Assembly (NCBI GenBank): GCA_036756705.1
Contig: DAIOKN010000027.1
Location: forward strand, 1 to 28,551
Direction of reading: 5' to 3'
DNA length: 28,551 nucleotides
DNA from: Caproicibacter sp002399225
GTDB taxonomy: Bacteria; Bacillota; Clostridia; Oscillospirales; Acutalibacteraceae
Part shown: positions 14,763 through 23,195 of the stretch, piece by piece
Position numbering within the stretch: position 1 is the first letter of the stretch
Layout of the letters: every line of letters starts with the position of its first letter
Translations under genes and position numbers: made by a program
The notes under the pieces: generated by a model
Database searches by the model: none
What the model saw: the letters and a program-made list of their open reading frames with translations, nothing else
What the model was told of the DNA's origin: nothing

Positions 14763-15635
14763 TTATTTTCTCAGGCAAACGATTCCCAGCGTTCCCGGTC
14801 CGCAGTGGGTGCTGACCGTACTGTTCGTTTCCGTTTCGATAATTTCCTCAAACGGAGCCAGCTTCCTGATTTGCTTGATAACGGTTTCCGCAAGGTGCGG
14901 CGGAAGCAGCGAATGGGTGACAAAGAGCCGGCTCAGATCGAGGTCAGAACGCCCTTTCAGCCTGTCGTTCGTATAGGCCAAAAGGCATTTTTCGAGGCTG
15001 CCGCGATATTTTTTTCCAACCTTCATTGCGCCATTCTGCACTTCGATGCAAGGTTTGAGCGAAAACAGATTCGCGCCGAGCGCGGCGACGGCGGAGCAGC
15101 GGCCGCCTTTATATAAATAGGTCAGCGTATCGATCACAAAGCTGGTTTCCACTTTTGGGATCAGTTTCGTCACGGAGCGGAGAATGCGGTCCGCATCCAG
15201 GCCCATCGCCGCAAGCTTTGCCGCGTGAACGGCAAGATGCCCAATCCCCGTGGAAAGATTCTGGCTGTCAACGACAGATACGTTTCCCAGTTTCTTTGCG
15301 GCGCAGACCGCGTTCTGGTAACAGGTGGACATGGACTTGCCGATGGTAAAATGAATGACGCTTCTTCCGGCTAATTGATAAGGGGTAAAAACATCCAGGT
15401 AATCCTTGACGGTTACGGCGGATGTTTTCGGCAGTTTCCCCGTCTGCTCCACATAGGCCGCCAGATCGCCGGGTGAGACCTCGATTTTGTCGCGGTAGGA
15501 TTTATCGCCGAGCGTGACGTACAAAGGGATAAGACTAATTCCATATTTGTTCAAAACGGCATCTGAAAGGTCGCAGGTGCTGTCCGCCGTAATCTTTACT
15601 TGGCGGGACGGAGTGATGCTGTCGATTGCGTTCAT
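14763..15635 (-). CDS. DegV-family fatty-acid-binding protein
   Basis: A 290-residue DegV protein. The family binds a fatty acid and, as FakB-like subunits, can present it to a fatty acid kinase. Family marks are ITADSTCDLS near the N-terminus, the KTSAVTVKDYLDVF region, FTIGKSMSTCYQNA, VVDSQNLSTGIG, TLTYLYKGGRCS and the C-terminal STHCGPGTLGIVCL. The frame is open upstream, but GGGAGGTTTCCA precedes the ATG at 15635 and the family homology begins there. No kinase gene is adjacent, so the exact physiological role is open. Confidence 0.92.
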   Translation of the reverse strand: MNAIDSITPSRQVKITADSTCDLSDAVLNKYGISLIPLYVTLGDKSYRDKIEVSPGDLAAYVEQTGKLPKTSAVTVKDYLDVFTPYQLAGRSVIHFTIGKSMSTCYQNAVCAAKKLGNVSVVDSQNLSTGIGHLAVHAAKLAAMGLDADRILRSVTKLIPKVETSFVIDTLTYLYKGGRCSAVAALGANLFSLKPCIEVQNGAMKVGKKYRGSLEKCLLAYTNDRLKGRSDLDLSRLFVTHSLLPPHLAETVIKQIRKLAPFEEIIETETNSTVSTHCGPGTLGIVCLRK

Positions 15636-15672
15636 TGGAAACCTCCCTGCCGGTTTTAACCGAATTATTCCC

Positions 15673-15701
15673 ATTTTAGCATGTTGCCGACCGGTTTTCA
15701 A
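15673..15701 (-). promoter_or_regulatory. degV promoter
   Basis: On the minus strand TTGAAA (15696-15701), a 17-base spacer and TAAAAT (15673-15678). Confidence 0.7.
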
Positions 15702-15764
15702 TGGTCCGGCTCCGGCGGAAAATCGGAATGCGCGATGGCTCGCAGAAATATTTTTCATAATGAT

Positions 15765-15793
15765 TTGATTATTTGCGCGGAAAGTCTTAAAAT
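15765..15793 (+). promoter_or_regulatory. prfC promoter
   Basis: TTGATT (15765-15770), a 17-base spacer and TAAAAT (15788-15793), about 35 nt before the prfC start. Confidence 0.7.
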
Positions 15794-15828
15794 AAGAATA
15801 TTATTGCACACAGGCTGGAGGAACTAGA

Positions 15829-17439
15829 TTGTCTGACTACCGAAGCGAGATTGGCAAAAGAAGGACTTTTGCCATCATCTCTCACCCCGACGCGGGCAAA
15901 ACGACTCTGACGGAAAAGCTGCTGCTGTACGGCGGCGCCATTGCGCTCGCCGGTTCCGTCAAGGGGAAAAAAGCACAGCGGCACGCGGTTTCCGACTGGA
16001 TGGAAATTGAAAAGCAGAGGGGAATTTCCGTCACCTCTTCCGCGATGCAGTTTCAGTACGGCGGCTACTGCATCAATATTCTGGACACCCCGGGCCACGA
16101 GGATTTTTCCGAGGACACCTACCGCACGCTGATGGCGGCCGATTCCGCCGTGATGGTGCTTGACGCCTCCAAGGGCGTGGAGCGGCAAACGCGCAAGCTT
16201 TTCAAGGTCTGCACGCTGCGTCATATTCCGATTTTTACGTTCATCAACAAGATGGATCGCGACGCGCGCGACCCGTTCGAACTGATGGAAGAAATCGAGA
16301 ACATCCTCGGCATCCGCACCTGCCCGGTCAACTGGCCGATCGGCTCGGGCAAGGAATTCCGCGGGGTCTACGACCGGGCGTCGAAAAAGATTCTGATCTT
16401 TCACGCAAACAGCAACACCGTGTTCGAATCCAAAGAGGTCAGAGCCACCGAGATTCCTCTGGATGACCCGGAGCTGGAAAAAATCATCGGCGGCGATTCC
16501 GCCGCAAAACTGCGGGACGATGTGGCGCTTCTCGACGGAGCGGGCGACGAATTTCATCTTGCCGCCGTTCGGGAAGGAAAGCTCTCGCCCGTATTCTTCG
16601 GCTCTGCGCTGACCAACTTCGGCGTGGAACCGTTTTTGAAAGAATTTCTTCGGATGACCACGCCGCCGCTGCCCCGCAAATCGGATGCGGGGACGATTGA
16701 TCCGTTTGAACCCGACTTTTCCGCGTTTGTCTTCAAAATCCAGGCAAACATGAATAAAGCTCACCGGGATCGCATCGCATTCATCCGCATCTGTTCCGGG
16801 AAATTCGAAAAGGGCATGGAGGTCACCCATGTGCAGGGCGCGCGCAAGGTCAAGCTTACGCAGCCGCAGCATCTGATGGCACAGAACCGCGAAATGATTG
16901 AGGAAGCCTACGCGGGCGATATCATCGGCCTGTTCGACCCCGGCATCTTCTCCATCGGCGACACGCTCTGCGCGGCGGAAAAGCCGTTCCGATTTGAGGG
17001 GATTCCGACCTTTGCGCCGGAGCATTTTTCCCTGGTGCAGCAGGTGGACACCATGAAGCGGAAACAGTTTGTCAAAGGCATGACTCAGATTGCGCAGGAA
17101 GGCGCGATCCAGATCTTTCACGAACCGGATTCCGGGCTGGAAGAAGTTGTTGTCGGCGTGGTTGGAACCCTTCAGTTTGATGTTCTTCAGTACCGCCTGA
17201 AGAACGAATACAAAGTCGAAATCCGCATGTCCACCCTTCCCTACGAAGAGATCCGCTGGATTGAGGACACCGGCCTCGAGCTTAAGGAGCTTGACCTGAC
17301 CAGCGACACCAAGCGTGTGCAGGACGTGCATGGAAACAATCTGCTGCTGTTCTGCAACAACTGGAGCATTCAGTGGGCGCTCGACCACAATAAAGGACTG
17401 AAACTTTCCGAATTCGGCGGCACCGATTTTGAACGCTGA
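15829..17439 (+). CDS. prfC: Peptide chain release factor 3
   Basis: Translational GTPase of 536 residues that recycles RF1/RF2 from ribosomes after peptide release. The G motifs are intact: HPDAGKTTLTE (G1), the RGISVTSSAMQF switch I region (G2), DTPGHEDFSEDTYRTL (G3) and NKMDRDARDPFELM (G4). The RF3-type EIENILGI and PVNWPIGSG blocks and the C-terminal YEEIRW region separate it from EF-G. Translation starts at TTG with GGAGGAACTAGA in front; the first in-frame ATG would remove the G domain. The antisense strand is also open over this gene but has no coding character. Confidence 0.97.
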   Translation: MSDYRSEIGKRRTFAIISHPDAGKTTLTEKLLLYGGAIALAGSVKGKKAQRHAVSDWMEIEKQRGISVTSSAMQFQYGGYCINILDTPGHEDFSEDTYRTLMAADSAVMVLDASKGVERQTRKLFKVCTLRHIPIFTFINKMDRDARDPFELMEEIENILGIRTCPVNWPIGSGKEFRGVYDRASKKILIFHANSNTVFESKEVRATEIPLDDPELEKIIGGDSAAKLRDDVALLDGAGDEFHLAAVREGKLSPVFFGSALTNFGVEPFLKEFLRMTTPPLPRKSDAGTIDPFEPDFSAFVFKIQANMNKAHRDRIAFIRICSGKFEKGMEVTHVQGARKVKLTQPQHLMAQNREMIEEAYAGDIIGLFDPGIFSIGDTLCAAEKPFRFEGIPTFAPEHFSLVQQVDTMKRKQFVKGMTQIAQEGAIQIFHEPDSGLEEVVVGVVGTLQFDVLQYRLKNEYKVEIRMSTLPYEEIRWIEDTGLELKELDLTSDTKRVQDVHGNNLLLFCNNWSIQWALDHNKGLKLSEFGGTDFER

Positions 17440-17456
17440 CAAATTCCGGCACAGCC

Positions 17457-17495
17457 ATTCCGCATGGTTATTTCTGAACCAATGCGGAATTTTTG
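17457..17495 (+). terminator. prfC terminator
   Basis: ATTCCGCAT (17457-17465) pairs with ATGCGGAAT (17482-17490), extended by GGTT/AACC across a one-base bulge, and is followed by TTTT. Confidence 0.85.
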
Positions 17496-17550
17496 CTGTC
17501 CGGCTTCCGTTTTTCCCGGGTTGGACAACGCTCAAACAGATAGAAAAAAT

Positions 17551-17596
17551 GTGTCCTGACAAAGTTTTTTCAAAACTGTTTCAGGGCACACTTTTT
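17551..17596. terminator. Terminator between prfC and the small coiled-coil gene
   Basis: GTGTCCTGA (17551-17559) pairs with TCAGGGCAC (17581-17589) through one wobble. A-rich and T-rich flanks give a U-tract on both strands, so it can end the minus-strand gene and back up the prfC terminator. Confidence 0.75.
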
Positions 17597-17658
17597 GTGG
17601 GATGAAACCGATGCTTTGCGCCGTTTGCAACTGTAAACTTTCGCTGCACCCGTTTCTC

Positions 17659-17883
17659 TTATTTTTGCTCGAACATTGCAAGAACTTCGTCGATGGATTT
17701 TCCACTTTCCTGAATTTTCTGGTAGATCACCTCAACTTCGGATTTCTTTTTCTGTTCCAGCAGGTCTTTCTTCTTCGCTTTCAAGACATCAATTTTATCC
17801 TGATGAGTTTGAATCTGCACTTCTATTTTTTCAACCTGCTCGTTGATAGATTCCTGTAAAGATTTCCTTTTTCCTCTTGGCAT
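17659..17883 (-). CDS. Small coiled-coil protein of unknown function
   Basis: A 74-residue, highly charged protein. About residues 10-50 form a heptad-rich helix (EQVEKIEVQIQTHQDKIDVL and a run of KKK), ending in SGKSIDEVLAMFEQK. Similar short coiled-coil proteins occur on clostridial conjugative elements, but no mobilisation genes are near, so I do not claim that origin. GGAGGTGCGAAA precedes the ATG at 17883, and it has its own promoter and terminator. The frame is open further upstream but without supporting signals. No function can be assigned. Confidence 0.75.
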   Translation of the reverse strand: MPRGKRKSLQESINEQVEKIEVQIQTHQDKIDVLKAKKKDLLEQKKKSEVEVIYQKIQESGKSIDEVLAMFEQK

Positions 17884-17906
17884 TTTCGCACCTCCATTCT
17901 TTTTTA

Positions 17907-17934
17907 AGTATACCATAGTAAAATAAGAAAGCAA
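17907..17934 (-). promoter_or_regulatory. Promoter of the coiled-coil gene
   Basis: On the minus strand TTGCTT (17929-17934), a 16-base spacer and TATACT (17907-17912), with an extended -10 TGG just before it. Confidence 0.7.
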
Positions 17935-17995
17935 TAAAAGGAACAGCATCGTTTGATCATTCTGAAACTTAGGGGGTATTTCCGTTTTTCCTTTC

Positions 17996-18065
17996 CGCAG
18001 CCTGCCTAAAATTGGGGCCTTTAAAAGCCGGTCCAATTGACAAGGCTGCGCCGTTGTGATATCCT
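17996..18065 (+). promoter_or_regulatory. cbiMQO promoter overlapped by an inverted repeat
   Basis: TTGACA (18037-18042), a 17-base spacer and TATCCT (18060-18065) form a probable promoter. The -35 lies inside a nested inverted repeat: CGCAGCCT (17996-18003) with AGGCTGCG (18043-18050), enclosing AATTGG (18010-18015) with CCAATT (18033-18038). A direct repeat TTGGAA-TTGGAA follows at 18071-18082. These could be protein sites for a metal regulator; I do not recognise a specific operator. Confidence 0.5.
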
Positions 18066-18140
18066 TTTTATTGGAATTGGAATCATGAAGATCCTAAAAT
18101 CCAGAGCAAATAAAAATTTAATTCAAACAAAATGAAAATG

Positions 18141-18178
18141 AACCCATGAAGGGCTGAAAAAGCCTCTCATGGGTTTTT
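18141..18178 (+). terminator. Terminator/attenuator in the cbiM leader
   Basis: AACCCATGA (18141-18149) pairs with TCATGGGTT (18167-18175), enclosing a smaller GGCT/AGCC stem, and is followed by a T-run. It lies downstream of the predicted promoter and only about 25 bp before the cbiM start, so it should control read-through into the operon. I see no B12 box and no NiCo riboswitch consensus in the roughly 70 nt before it. Confidence 0.8.
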
Positions 18179-18203
18179 ATTTATTTTGTCAGGGGGTAAA
18201 TTG

Positions 18204-19241
18204 ATGCACATTCCAGACGGATATTTAGGGCCGCAGACCACGATTCCCGGATTTGCCGTGATGATTCCCACTTGGACCGTGGCGTTTCATAAGGTCAAAA
18301 CAAAATTGGAAAGGAAAAACATCCCGACCCTCGCGCTCTGCTCCGCCTTCTCTTTTCTGGTGATGATGTTTAATGTGCCTGTTGCGGGCGGCAGCTCGGC
18401 TCATGCGGTCGGAGCGGTACTGATTGCCATCCTGCTGGGTCCGTGGGCCGCGACCATCTGCGTATCAACGGCTCTGCTGATTCAGGCGCTCGTCTTTGGC
18501 GACGGCGGCATTCTCGCCTATGGCATAAACTGCCTGAACATGGCGGTAATTATGCCGTTCACAGGTTATTTCCTTTATAAGCTCATCGCCGGAAAAACAA
18601 AAATTGGCAGTACGAGGAACGTGGTTGCTTCGTTTCTCGGCAGTTATCTCGGTCTCAATATCGCCGCGTTCTGCGCATCCGTGGAATTCGGGATTCAGCC
18701 GCTGCTGTTTCACGACGCCGTCGGCCACCCGCTCTATTGCCCTTATCCACTTTCCGTTTCCATCCCTTCCATGCTGTTCGCCCACTCCGTGGTAGCCGGG
18801 CCGATCGAGGGCATTCTTACCGCCGTGGCGGTCACTTATATTGCAAAAGTGACCCCTCAGATTTTTTCGGGAAACGCGGCGCCGGAAAGTTCTGAAAAAA
18901 TCTCTTTCTTGAAAAAGTACCGCAATCTTTTAATCCCCATGCTCGTTCTGATCCTGCTCACGCCCTTGGGGCTGCTCGCCTCGGGCACCGCTTGGGGCGA
19001 ATGGGGAACCAAGGAAATCAAGCAGGCGCTGGGTTATCTTCCAAAAGGGCTGGCGGCCATGTCCGACAAATGGAACGCTCTGTTGCCCGACTATTCCCTG
19101 CCGGCCATCGGAGACGGGCCGTTCAGTTCCGTCGCCGGTTATATTCTTTCCGCTCTTGTCGGAATTTTTTGCATTTCCGCGCTTATTTTTCTGATGTCAA
19201 AATGGATTATGAAAAGCAAGAAGGGTGCTGGGAAAAAATAA
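18204..19241 (+). CDS. cbiM: Cobalt/nickel ECF transporter, CbiM fused to a CbiN/PDGLE-type domain
   Basis: Membrane substrate-specific component of 345 residues. It begins MHIPDGYL, the hallmark N-terminus in which Met1 and His2 contribute to metal binding, and continues with six or so hydrophobic segments including NVPVAGGSSAHAVGAV. After a polar linker near residue 225 (GNAAPESSEKISF) comes a second part with two membrane segments (LLIPMLVLILLTPLGLLASGTAWGEW and the last 30 residues), matching the PDGLE/CbiN-like partner that is a separate gene in some bacteria. AGGGGGT precedes the ATG. cbiQ and cbiO follow immediately. The choice of cobalt or nickel is not decided by the sequence. Confidence 0.92.
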   Translation: MHIPDGYLGPQTTIPGFAVMIPTWTVAFHKVKTKLERKNIPTLALCSAFSFLVMMFNVPVAGGSSAHAVGAVLIAILLGPWAATICVSTALLIQALVFGDGGILAYGINCLNMAVIMPFTGYFLYKLIAGKTKIGSTRNVVASFLGSYLGLNIAAFCASVEFGIQPLLFHDAVGHPLYCPYPLSVSIPSMLFAHSVVAGPIEGILTAVAVTYIAKVTPQIFSGNAAPESSEKISFLKKYRNLLIPMLVLILLTPLGLLASGTAWGEWGTKEIKQALGYLPKGLAAMSDKWNALLPDYSLPAIGDGPFSSVAGYILSALVGIFCISALIFLMSKWIMKSKKGAGKK

Positions 19242-19242
19242 G

Positions 19243-20175
19243 ATGTCGAATGTCGAATGGGACAGAACGATCCCTCAATGGCTTTTTAAAAGTCAGGAAG
19301 AATCTTCAGAGGATCATTTTTATTCCAAAACGCATTTTTTGCGCCGGACCATGAAAAATATCGCCGGGGTGATTGAGAATGAATTGTACAGCGAAAATTA
19401 CGCCGGGCAGGATAATTTTCTTCAGATGATCGACCCGCGGATTAAGACCTGTACTTTTCTCATTTTCATGATCTTTGGCGGAATGAGCGGCAGCATGGTT
19501 GTCTTAACCATGCTTTCTGCCATTCCTCTGATCTATGCGAAGCTGTCAGGTCTTTCCGTCAAATCGTTTTTCAAAAGGATCTGGCTGATTATTCCTCTGG
19601 CGGTCTTCCTCGTTTCCCTTCCCGGCGCCAGCAGCCTGCTGATTCAGGGACCCCCTCTCTTTTATCTTGTCCCGCCCGGAGCTTTCGGGAGCAAAGAAGG
19701 GCTGTATTTCTGCGCCGGAGGACTGAAAACGGCGTTCCGTCTTATGTTTCGGACCGGGATTTCCCTTTCCTTTGCTTTTCTGCTCCTGTTGACAACCCGA
19801 TGGGCCGATTTCACTTCCGGGTTAAGGGCCATGCACTTTCCTTCCATGATGATTTCGATTTTAAATATGGCCTACCGCTACATTTTTCTGCTCGCGGAAA
19901 TTGCTCAAGGAATCATGCAGGCCCGATACCTGCGGACGGTCGGAACGCTGAAGTCATCCGACAACCGGCACTTTATGGCAAACAGCGCCGCTCATTTATT
20001 TGTGAAGGGGCATTTCATCAGTGAGGAAATTTACGAAGCGATGTGCTGCCGCTGTTACACGGGGGAAGCGATGGCTTCTTCCGCATCAAAGTTCGATCCA
20101 AAAGATATCGTTTTTCTCTTGATTAACTTTATAATTTTCTTATTTTTGCTGGCGGGGGAACATGTGAAGCTATGA
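19243..20175 (+). CDS. cbiQ: Cobalt/nickel ECF transporter, CbiQ transmembrane coupling component
   Basis: A 310-residue T component that couples the CbiM substrate unit to the CbiO ATPase. A polar N-terminal region of about 65 residues (VEWDRTIPQWL) precedes the DPRIKTCTFLIF start of the membrane part. The QARYLRTVG segment near residue 225 is the expected Ala-Arg-containing coupling helix. It starts one base after the cbiM stop; a GTG at 19225 is a less likely start. Its end overlaps cbiO by four bases, so the three proteins are co-translated. Confidence 0.92.
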   Translation: MSNVEWDRTIPQWLFKSQEESSEDHFYSKTHFLRRTMKNIAGVIENELYSENYAGQDNFLQMIDPRIKTCTFLIFMIFGGMSGSMVVLTMLSAIPLIYAKLSGLSVKSFFKRIWLIIPLAVFLVSLPGASSLLIQGPPLFYLVPPGAFGSKEGLYFCAGGLKTAFRLMFRTGISLSFAFLLLLTTRWADFTSGLRAMHFPSMMISILNMAYRYIFLLAEIAQGIMQARYLRTVGTLKSSDNRHFMANSAAHLFVKGHFISEEIYEAMCCRCYTGEAMASSASKFDPKDIVFLLINFIIFLFLLAGEHVKL

Positions 20176-20951
20176 ATGACGGGAATCGTGCTGTTTTTGA
20201 ACTGAATCATCTTTCTTTCTCCTATCCCGGGAACCAGCCGGTTCTCAAAGACATCTCATTCTCGATTCAAGCGGGAGAGCGCGTCTGTATTTTAGGGGCA
20301 AACGGATGCGGCAAATCGACGCTGCTGAAAATACTGGCGGGTCTTCTTTCTCCGCAGGAAGGGAAATTCCGCGCCTTTCATCACGCGGTTACTCGAAAAG
20401 ACTGGAACGACGATGCCTTTTCCTGCAAGTATCACCGAAAGGTGGGGTTTATCTTTCAAAACTCCGACGTTCAGCTTTTTTGCAGCACGGTCCGGGATGA
20501 AATTGCTTTTGGGCTATTGCAGCAAAAAACTGAACCGGAGCAGATAAAAAGCCGAATCCGCGACATTTCCGCTTTGCTGGATATCGGCAGTCTGCTGGAG
20601 AAAGCCCCATTTAAACTGAGTGGAGGCGAAAAGAAAAAAGTTGCCCTCGCTTCCGTTCTGGTGATGAATCCGGACGTTTTGATCTTGGACGAGCCGACGA
20701 ACGGCCTGGATCCGAGAACTCAGGTGTGGCTGGTCCGCCTTTTGAATTCCCTGTGCAAAGCAGGGAAAACACTCATCACTTCAACCCATAACCTGGAACT
20801 GGTCTCAAAAATATCGAGCCGGGGGATTCTGTTTTCCGAAGATCATAAAATCGCCGCCGACTCCTCCGTTTCCGATCTTATTCAAGACATTGATCTGCTG
20901 AAGGCCGTCAATCTGGTTGACGAAGATTATGGCACGGAAAACAAGATCTAA
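20172..20951 (+). CDS. cbiO: Cobalt/nickel ECF transporter ATP-binding protein
   Basis: ABC ATPase of 259 residues that powers the CbiMQ transporter. Motifs in order: Walker A GANGCGKST, Q-loop FQNSDVQLF, signature LSGGEKKKVALA, Walker B VLILDEP with the D-loop GLDPRT, and the H-loop TSTHN. The FQNSDVQLF form is characteristic of ECF-type CbiO ATPases. The start overlaps the cbiQ stop (ATGA). No terminator is obvious in the 50 bp before the convergent kinase gene. Confidence 0.95.
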   Translation: MNDGNRAVFELNHLSFSYPGNQPVLKDISFSIQAGERVCILGANGCGKSTLLKILAGLLSPQEGKFRAFHHAVTRKDWNDDAFSCKYHRKVGFIFQNSDVQLFCSTVRDEIAFGLLQQKTEPEQIKSRIRDISALLDIGSLLEKAPFKLSGGEKKKVALASVLVMNPDVLILDEPTNGLDPRTQVWLVRLLNSLCKAGKTLITSTHNLELVSKISSRGILFSEDHKIAADSSVSDLIQDIDLLKAVNLVDEDYGTENKI

Positions 20952-21001
20952 GCCACCCTGGCAAACCACGGCGCTTTCTTTCGTAATTTTATTTCACCGG
21001 A

Positions 21002-22411
21002 CTATTCCTCCGCACCGGATGCACGGATGTATGGAAGAATGAGGACGGCTTTTGTTTTTCTGCCCGGCTGGCTGGTCAGGCGGAAAACGCCCCCGTGTGC
21101 CCGGGCAATACCGCTGACCATGCGCAGCCCAAGGCCATGTCCTCCGCCGGGGACCGAGCCAAGGCCGGAACGGATCACCGACCGAAGGTGCCGCAGCCTG
21201 TCCGGTTCGATGCCGACACCGTCATCCTCTACCTCCAGAAGGCAATCCTTTCCCTGCACTTTCAGCGACACCGTGACGCTGCATCCATCCGGATTATGCG
21301 CAGTGCTGTTTTGCAGAAGATTCGTGACGGCCCGTTTCAGCAACCGTTCGTCGGCGCTGATCCGTACGGTTTCGTCCACCGAACCGATTTCGATCCGGTA
21401 TCTTTCGCCGACCCCGCCGTTCAAGAATTCGGTGACGGCCTCCCGCAGCAGTCTTGCCGCCGGAACGGGCCGGCAGGAAAGCGGCTGCATACTGTATTCC
21501 AATCGGTTCATCAGATTCAGGTCTCTGACAAGATCACGCAGTTTGATTCCCTGTTCGCAGATCTGCGAACAGCGCTTTCTGGCCGGGGCGGGAAGAGACT
21601 CGTCTTCTTCCAGCTCTCCTGCGTACCCCAGAATAACCGAAAGAGGCGTGCGGATATCATGCGAAACACCGGCGATCCATTCCGTGCGCGCCTTCTCCTT
21701 TTCCTTCAGCGCTTCGTTGCGGCTTCGCAGCAGGGCGGAAGTGCGGTTCAGCCCCGCCGCAATTTCTGAAAACAACCCCTTTTCCTCCAGGAGGACCGGT
21801 TCTCCGCGCGAAAGGGACTGGACCCCGTTCAGGATCGGCTCAATCGGCTTGACCGTGCGCCAGCTCAGAAAAGCGTACAAAAGGATTAAAAGCGCCACAT
21901 TGCCGCCGAGCAATAGCCCCAGCCAATGGAGAGACATCCAAAAATTCCGCACGGAGGAAATATAAAAATTTTTTGTGTAGGAGTTTTTCGGGTACCCGAG
22001 AACCACCAGTCCGCCGCTGTGTTCCCAACAGAAAACAGGGTAGTCTTCCAAATAGTAACGGGAAAATTCAGCAATCTGCGCCGGAGTATAGGAACGGGGC
22101 AGGCCGTTCGGCAGGTCCGTCTGCCAAACCACTTTTCCCCGTCCGTCCAGCAGCATGGCCCATGCGCCTTGTCTTTTCATCTCGCTTTTCACGCTGCCGG
22201 GAAGGGTGTAGCCGCCCTTTTCCGTCTTGCTCAGCGACTCCGAAGTGCGCTGCGCTAAGCGGGCCGGAAGATCATTGCCAAAATTTTGATAGCCCCAATG
22301 GCTTTGAACGACCCCAACAAGGAAAATAACGAGATTAAGAGCCGCGAACAGCAAAAAGCAAAGCAGCAGCCCCGTCAAAAAGCGCCGCAGAAAGCGCCGG
22401 ATATTTTTCAA
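21002..22411 (-). CDS. Sensor histidine kinase
   Basis: Membrane kinase of 469 residues. Two transmembrane segments (about 11-35 and 162-183) flank an extracytoplasmic sensor region of about 125 residues, followed by a HAMP-like linker (WRTVKPIEPILNGVQSL), the phosphorylated His251 in GVSHDIRTPLS, and the ATPase domain with NLLQNSTAHNPDG (N box), DDGVGI (G1) and GGGHGLGL (G2). The sizeable sensor region differs from the BceS-type kinases that have almost none. The gene overlaps the regulator gene by four bases. The divergent ABC transporter suggests it senses a peptide antibiotic or cell envelope damage. Confidence 0.93.
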   Translation of the reverse strand: MKNIRRFLRRFLTGLLLCFLLFAALNLVIFLVGVVQSHWGYQNFGNDLPARLAQRTSESLSKTEKGGYTLPGSVKSEMKRQGAWAMLLDGRGKVVWQTDLPNGLPRSYTPAQIAEFSRYYLEDYPVFCWEHSGGLVVLGYPKNSYTKNFYISSVRNFWMSLHWLGLLLGGNVALLILLYAFLSWRTVKPIEPILNGVQSLSRGEPVLLEEKGLFSEIAAGLNRTSALLRSRNEALKEKEKARTEWIAGVSHDIRTPLSVILGYAGELEEDESLPAPARKRCSQICEQGIKLRDLVRDLNLMNRLEYSMQPLSCRPVPAARLLREAVTEFLNGGVGERYRIEIGSVDETVRISADERLLKRAVTNLLQNSTAHNPDGCSVTVSLKVQGKDCLLEVEDDGVGIEPDRLRHLRSVIRSGLGSVPGGGHGLGLRMVSGIARAHGGVFRLTSQPGRKTKAVLILPYIRASGAEE

Positions 22412-23124
22412 GGGTTTTTCCCCTCCGTAACCAGTTTGTACCCAAGGCCGCGCGCGGTTAAAAGACAGCGCGGATGGGATGGATCTTCCTCTATTTTTTC
22501 GCGCAGGCGGCGGATGTGGACCATCAGCGTATTTTCATAGCCGGGCAGACTGTCCCCCCACACCGATTCACAGAGAGCGTCCCCCGTGACGATGCGGTTT
22601 CGGTTTTCGTAAAGCTTCAGGAGCAGCGCCAGCTCTTTTGCCGTCAGGGGAAGCCGGCTTCCCTCTTTTTCCACAAAGCCGCCGTCCAGATTTACTTCTG
22701 CTCTGCCCAGAGCAAAGCGTGGTCTGCCCTCCCGCTGTGCGGGCCGATAGGTGCGCCGAAGCACCGCCCCTACGCGAAGGACCAGTTCTTTCGGCAGAAA
22801 CGGCTTGACCACATAATCGTCCGCGCCGAGGCCAAGACCGACCAGCTTGTCTTCATCCTCTCCGCGCGCGGTCAGAAAGATAATCGGCACGTCCGAGCTT
22901 TTCCGGATTTCTCGCATCAGCGAAAATCCGTCGCCGTCGGGCAGCACCACATCCAGCAAAATCAGATCCGGCTTGACCGTCTCGGCTTTCACCCGGGCTG
23001 CACGGCAGTCAAGCGCCGTGAAAACGCGAGAATACCCCTCTTTCCGCAGAATTTCCTCCACCAGCTCCAGCAGTTCTTTCTGGTCGTCCACGACCAGAAT
23101 TTTTTTCGCCTTGATCTCATCCAT
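22408..23124 (-). CDS. OmpR-family response regulator
   Basis: A 238-residue regulator with a receiver domain (acidic pair in VVDDQ, phospho-acceptor Asp58 in LILLDVVLPDGDG, Thr in FLTARG, Lys107 in VVKPF) and a C-terminal winged helix (LPLTAKELALL to RGLGYKLV). It is cotranscribed with the kinase. A -10 TATACT lies only about 20 bp upstream, so the ATG at 23124 fits best; upstream in-frame ATG and TTG codons would fall at or before the transcription start. Its likely target is the divergent ABC transporter promoter, which carries spaced direct repeats. Confidence 0.93.
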   Translation of the reverse strand: MDEIKAKKILVVDDQKELLELVEEILRKEGYSRVFTALDCRAARVKAETVKPDLILLDVVLPDGDGFSLMREIRKSSDVPIIFLTARGEDEDKLVGLGLGADDYVVKPFLPKELVLRVGAVLRRTYRPAQREGRPRFALGRAEVNLDGGFVEKEGSRLPLTAKELALLLKLYENRNRIVTGDALCESVWGDSLPGYENTLMVHIRRLREKIEEDPSHPRCLLTARGLGYKLVTEGKNP

Positions 23125-23142
23125 TGCAATCACCATCAATCA

Positions 23143-23172
23143 GTATATCACCCCGGGGCCGCAGTTCTCAAT
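23143..23172 (-). promoter_or_regulatory. Promoter of the response regulator-kinase operon
   Basis: On the minus strand TTGAGA, an 18-base spacer and TATACT lie immediately upstream of the regulator gene. The leader is very short. Confidence 0.6.
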
Positions 23173-23195
23173 TTATCGGATAAATTTAAGGCTGG

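Noticed and set aside
15787..17562. A 591-codon open frame on the minus strand opposite prfC
   Set aside because: It is the antisense of a clearly conserved gene, has no ribosome binding site at its start and its translation shows no recognisable domain; it results from the GC-rich codon pattern of prfC.
18066..18203. A cobalamin riboswitch before cbiM
   Set aside because: No B12 box and too little sequence between promoter and terminator for the full aptamer.
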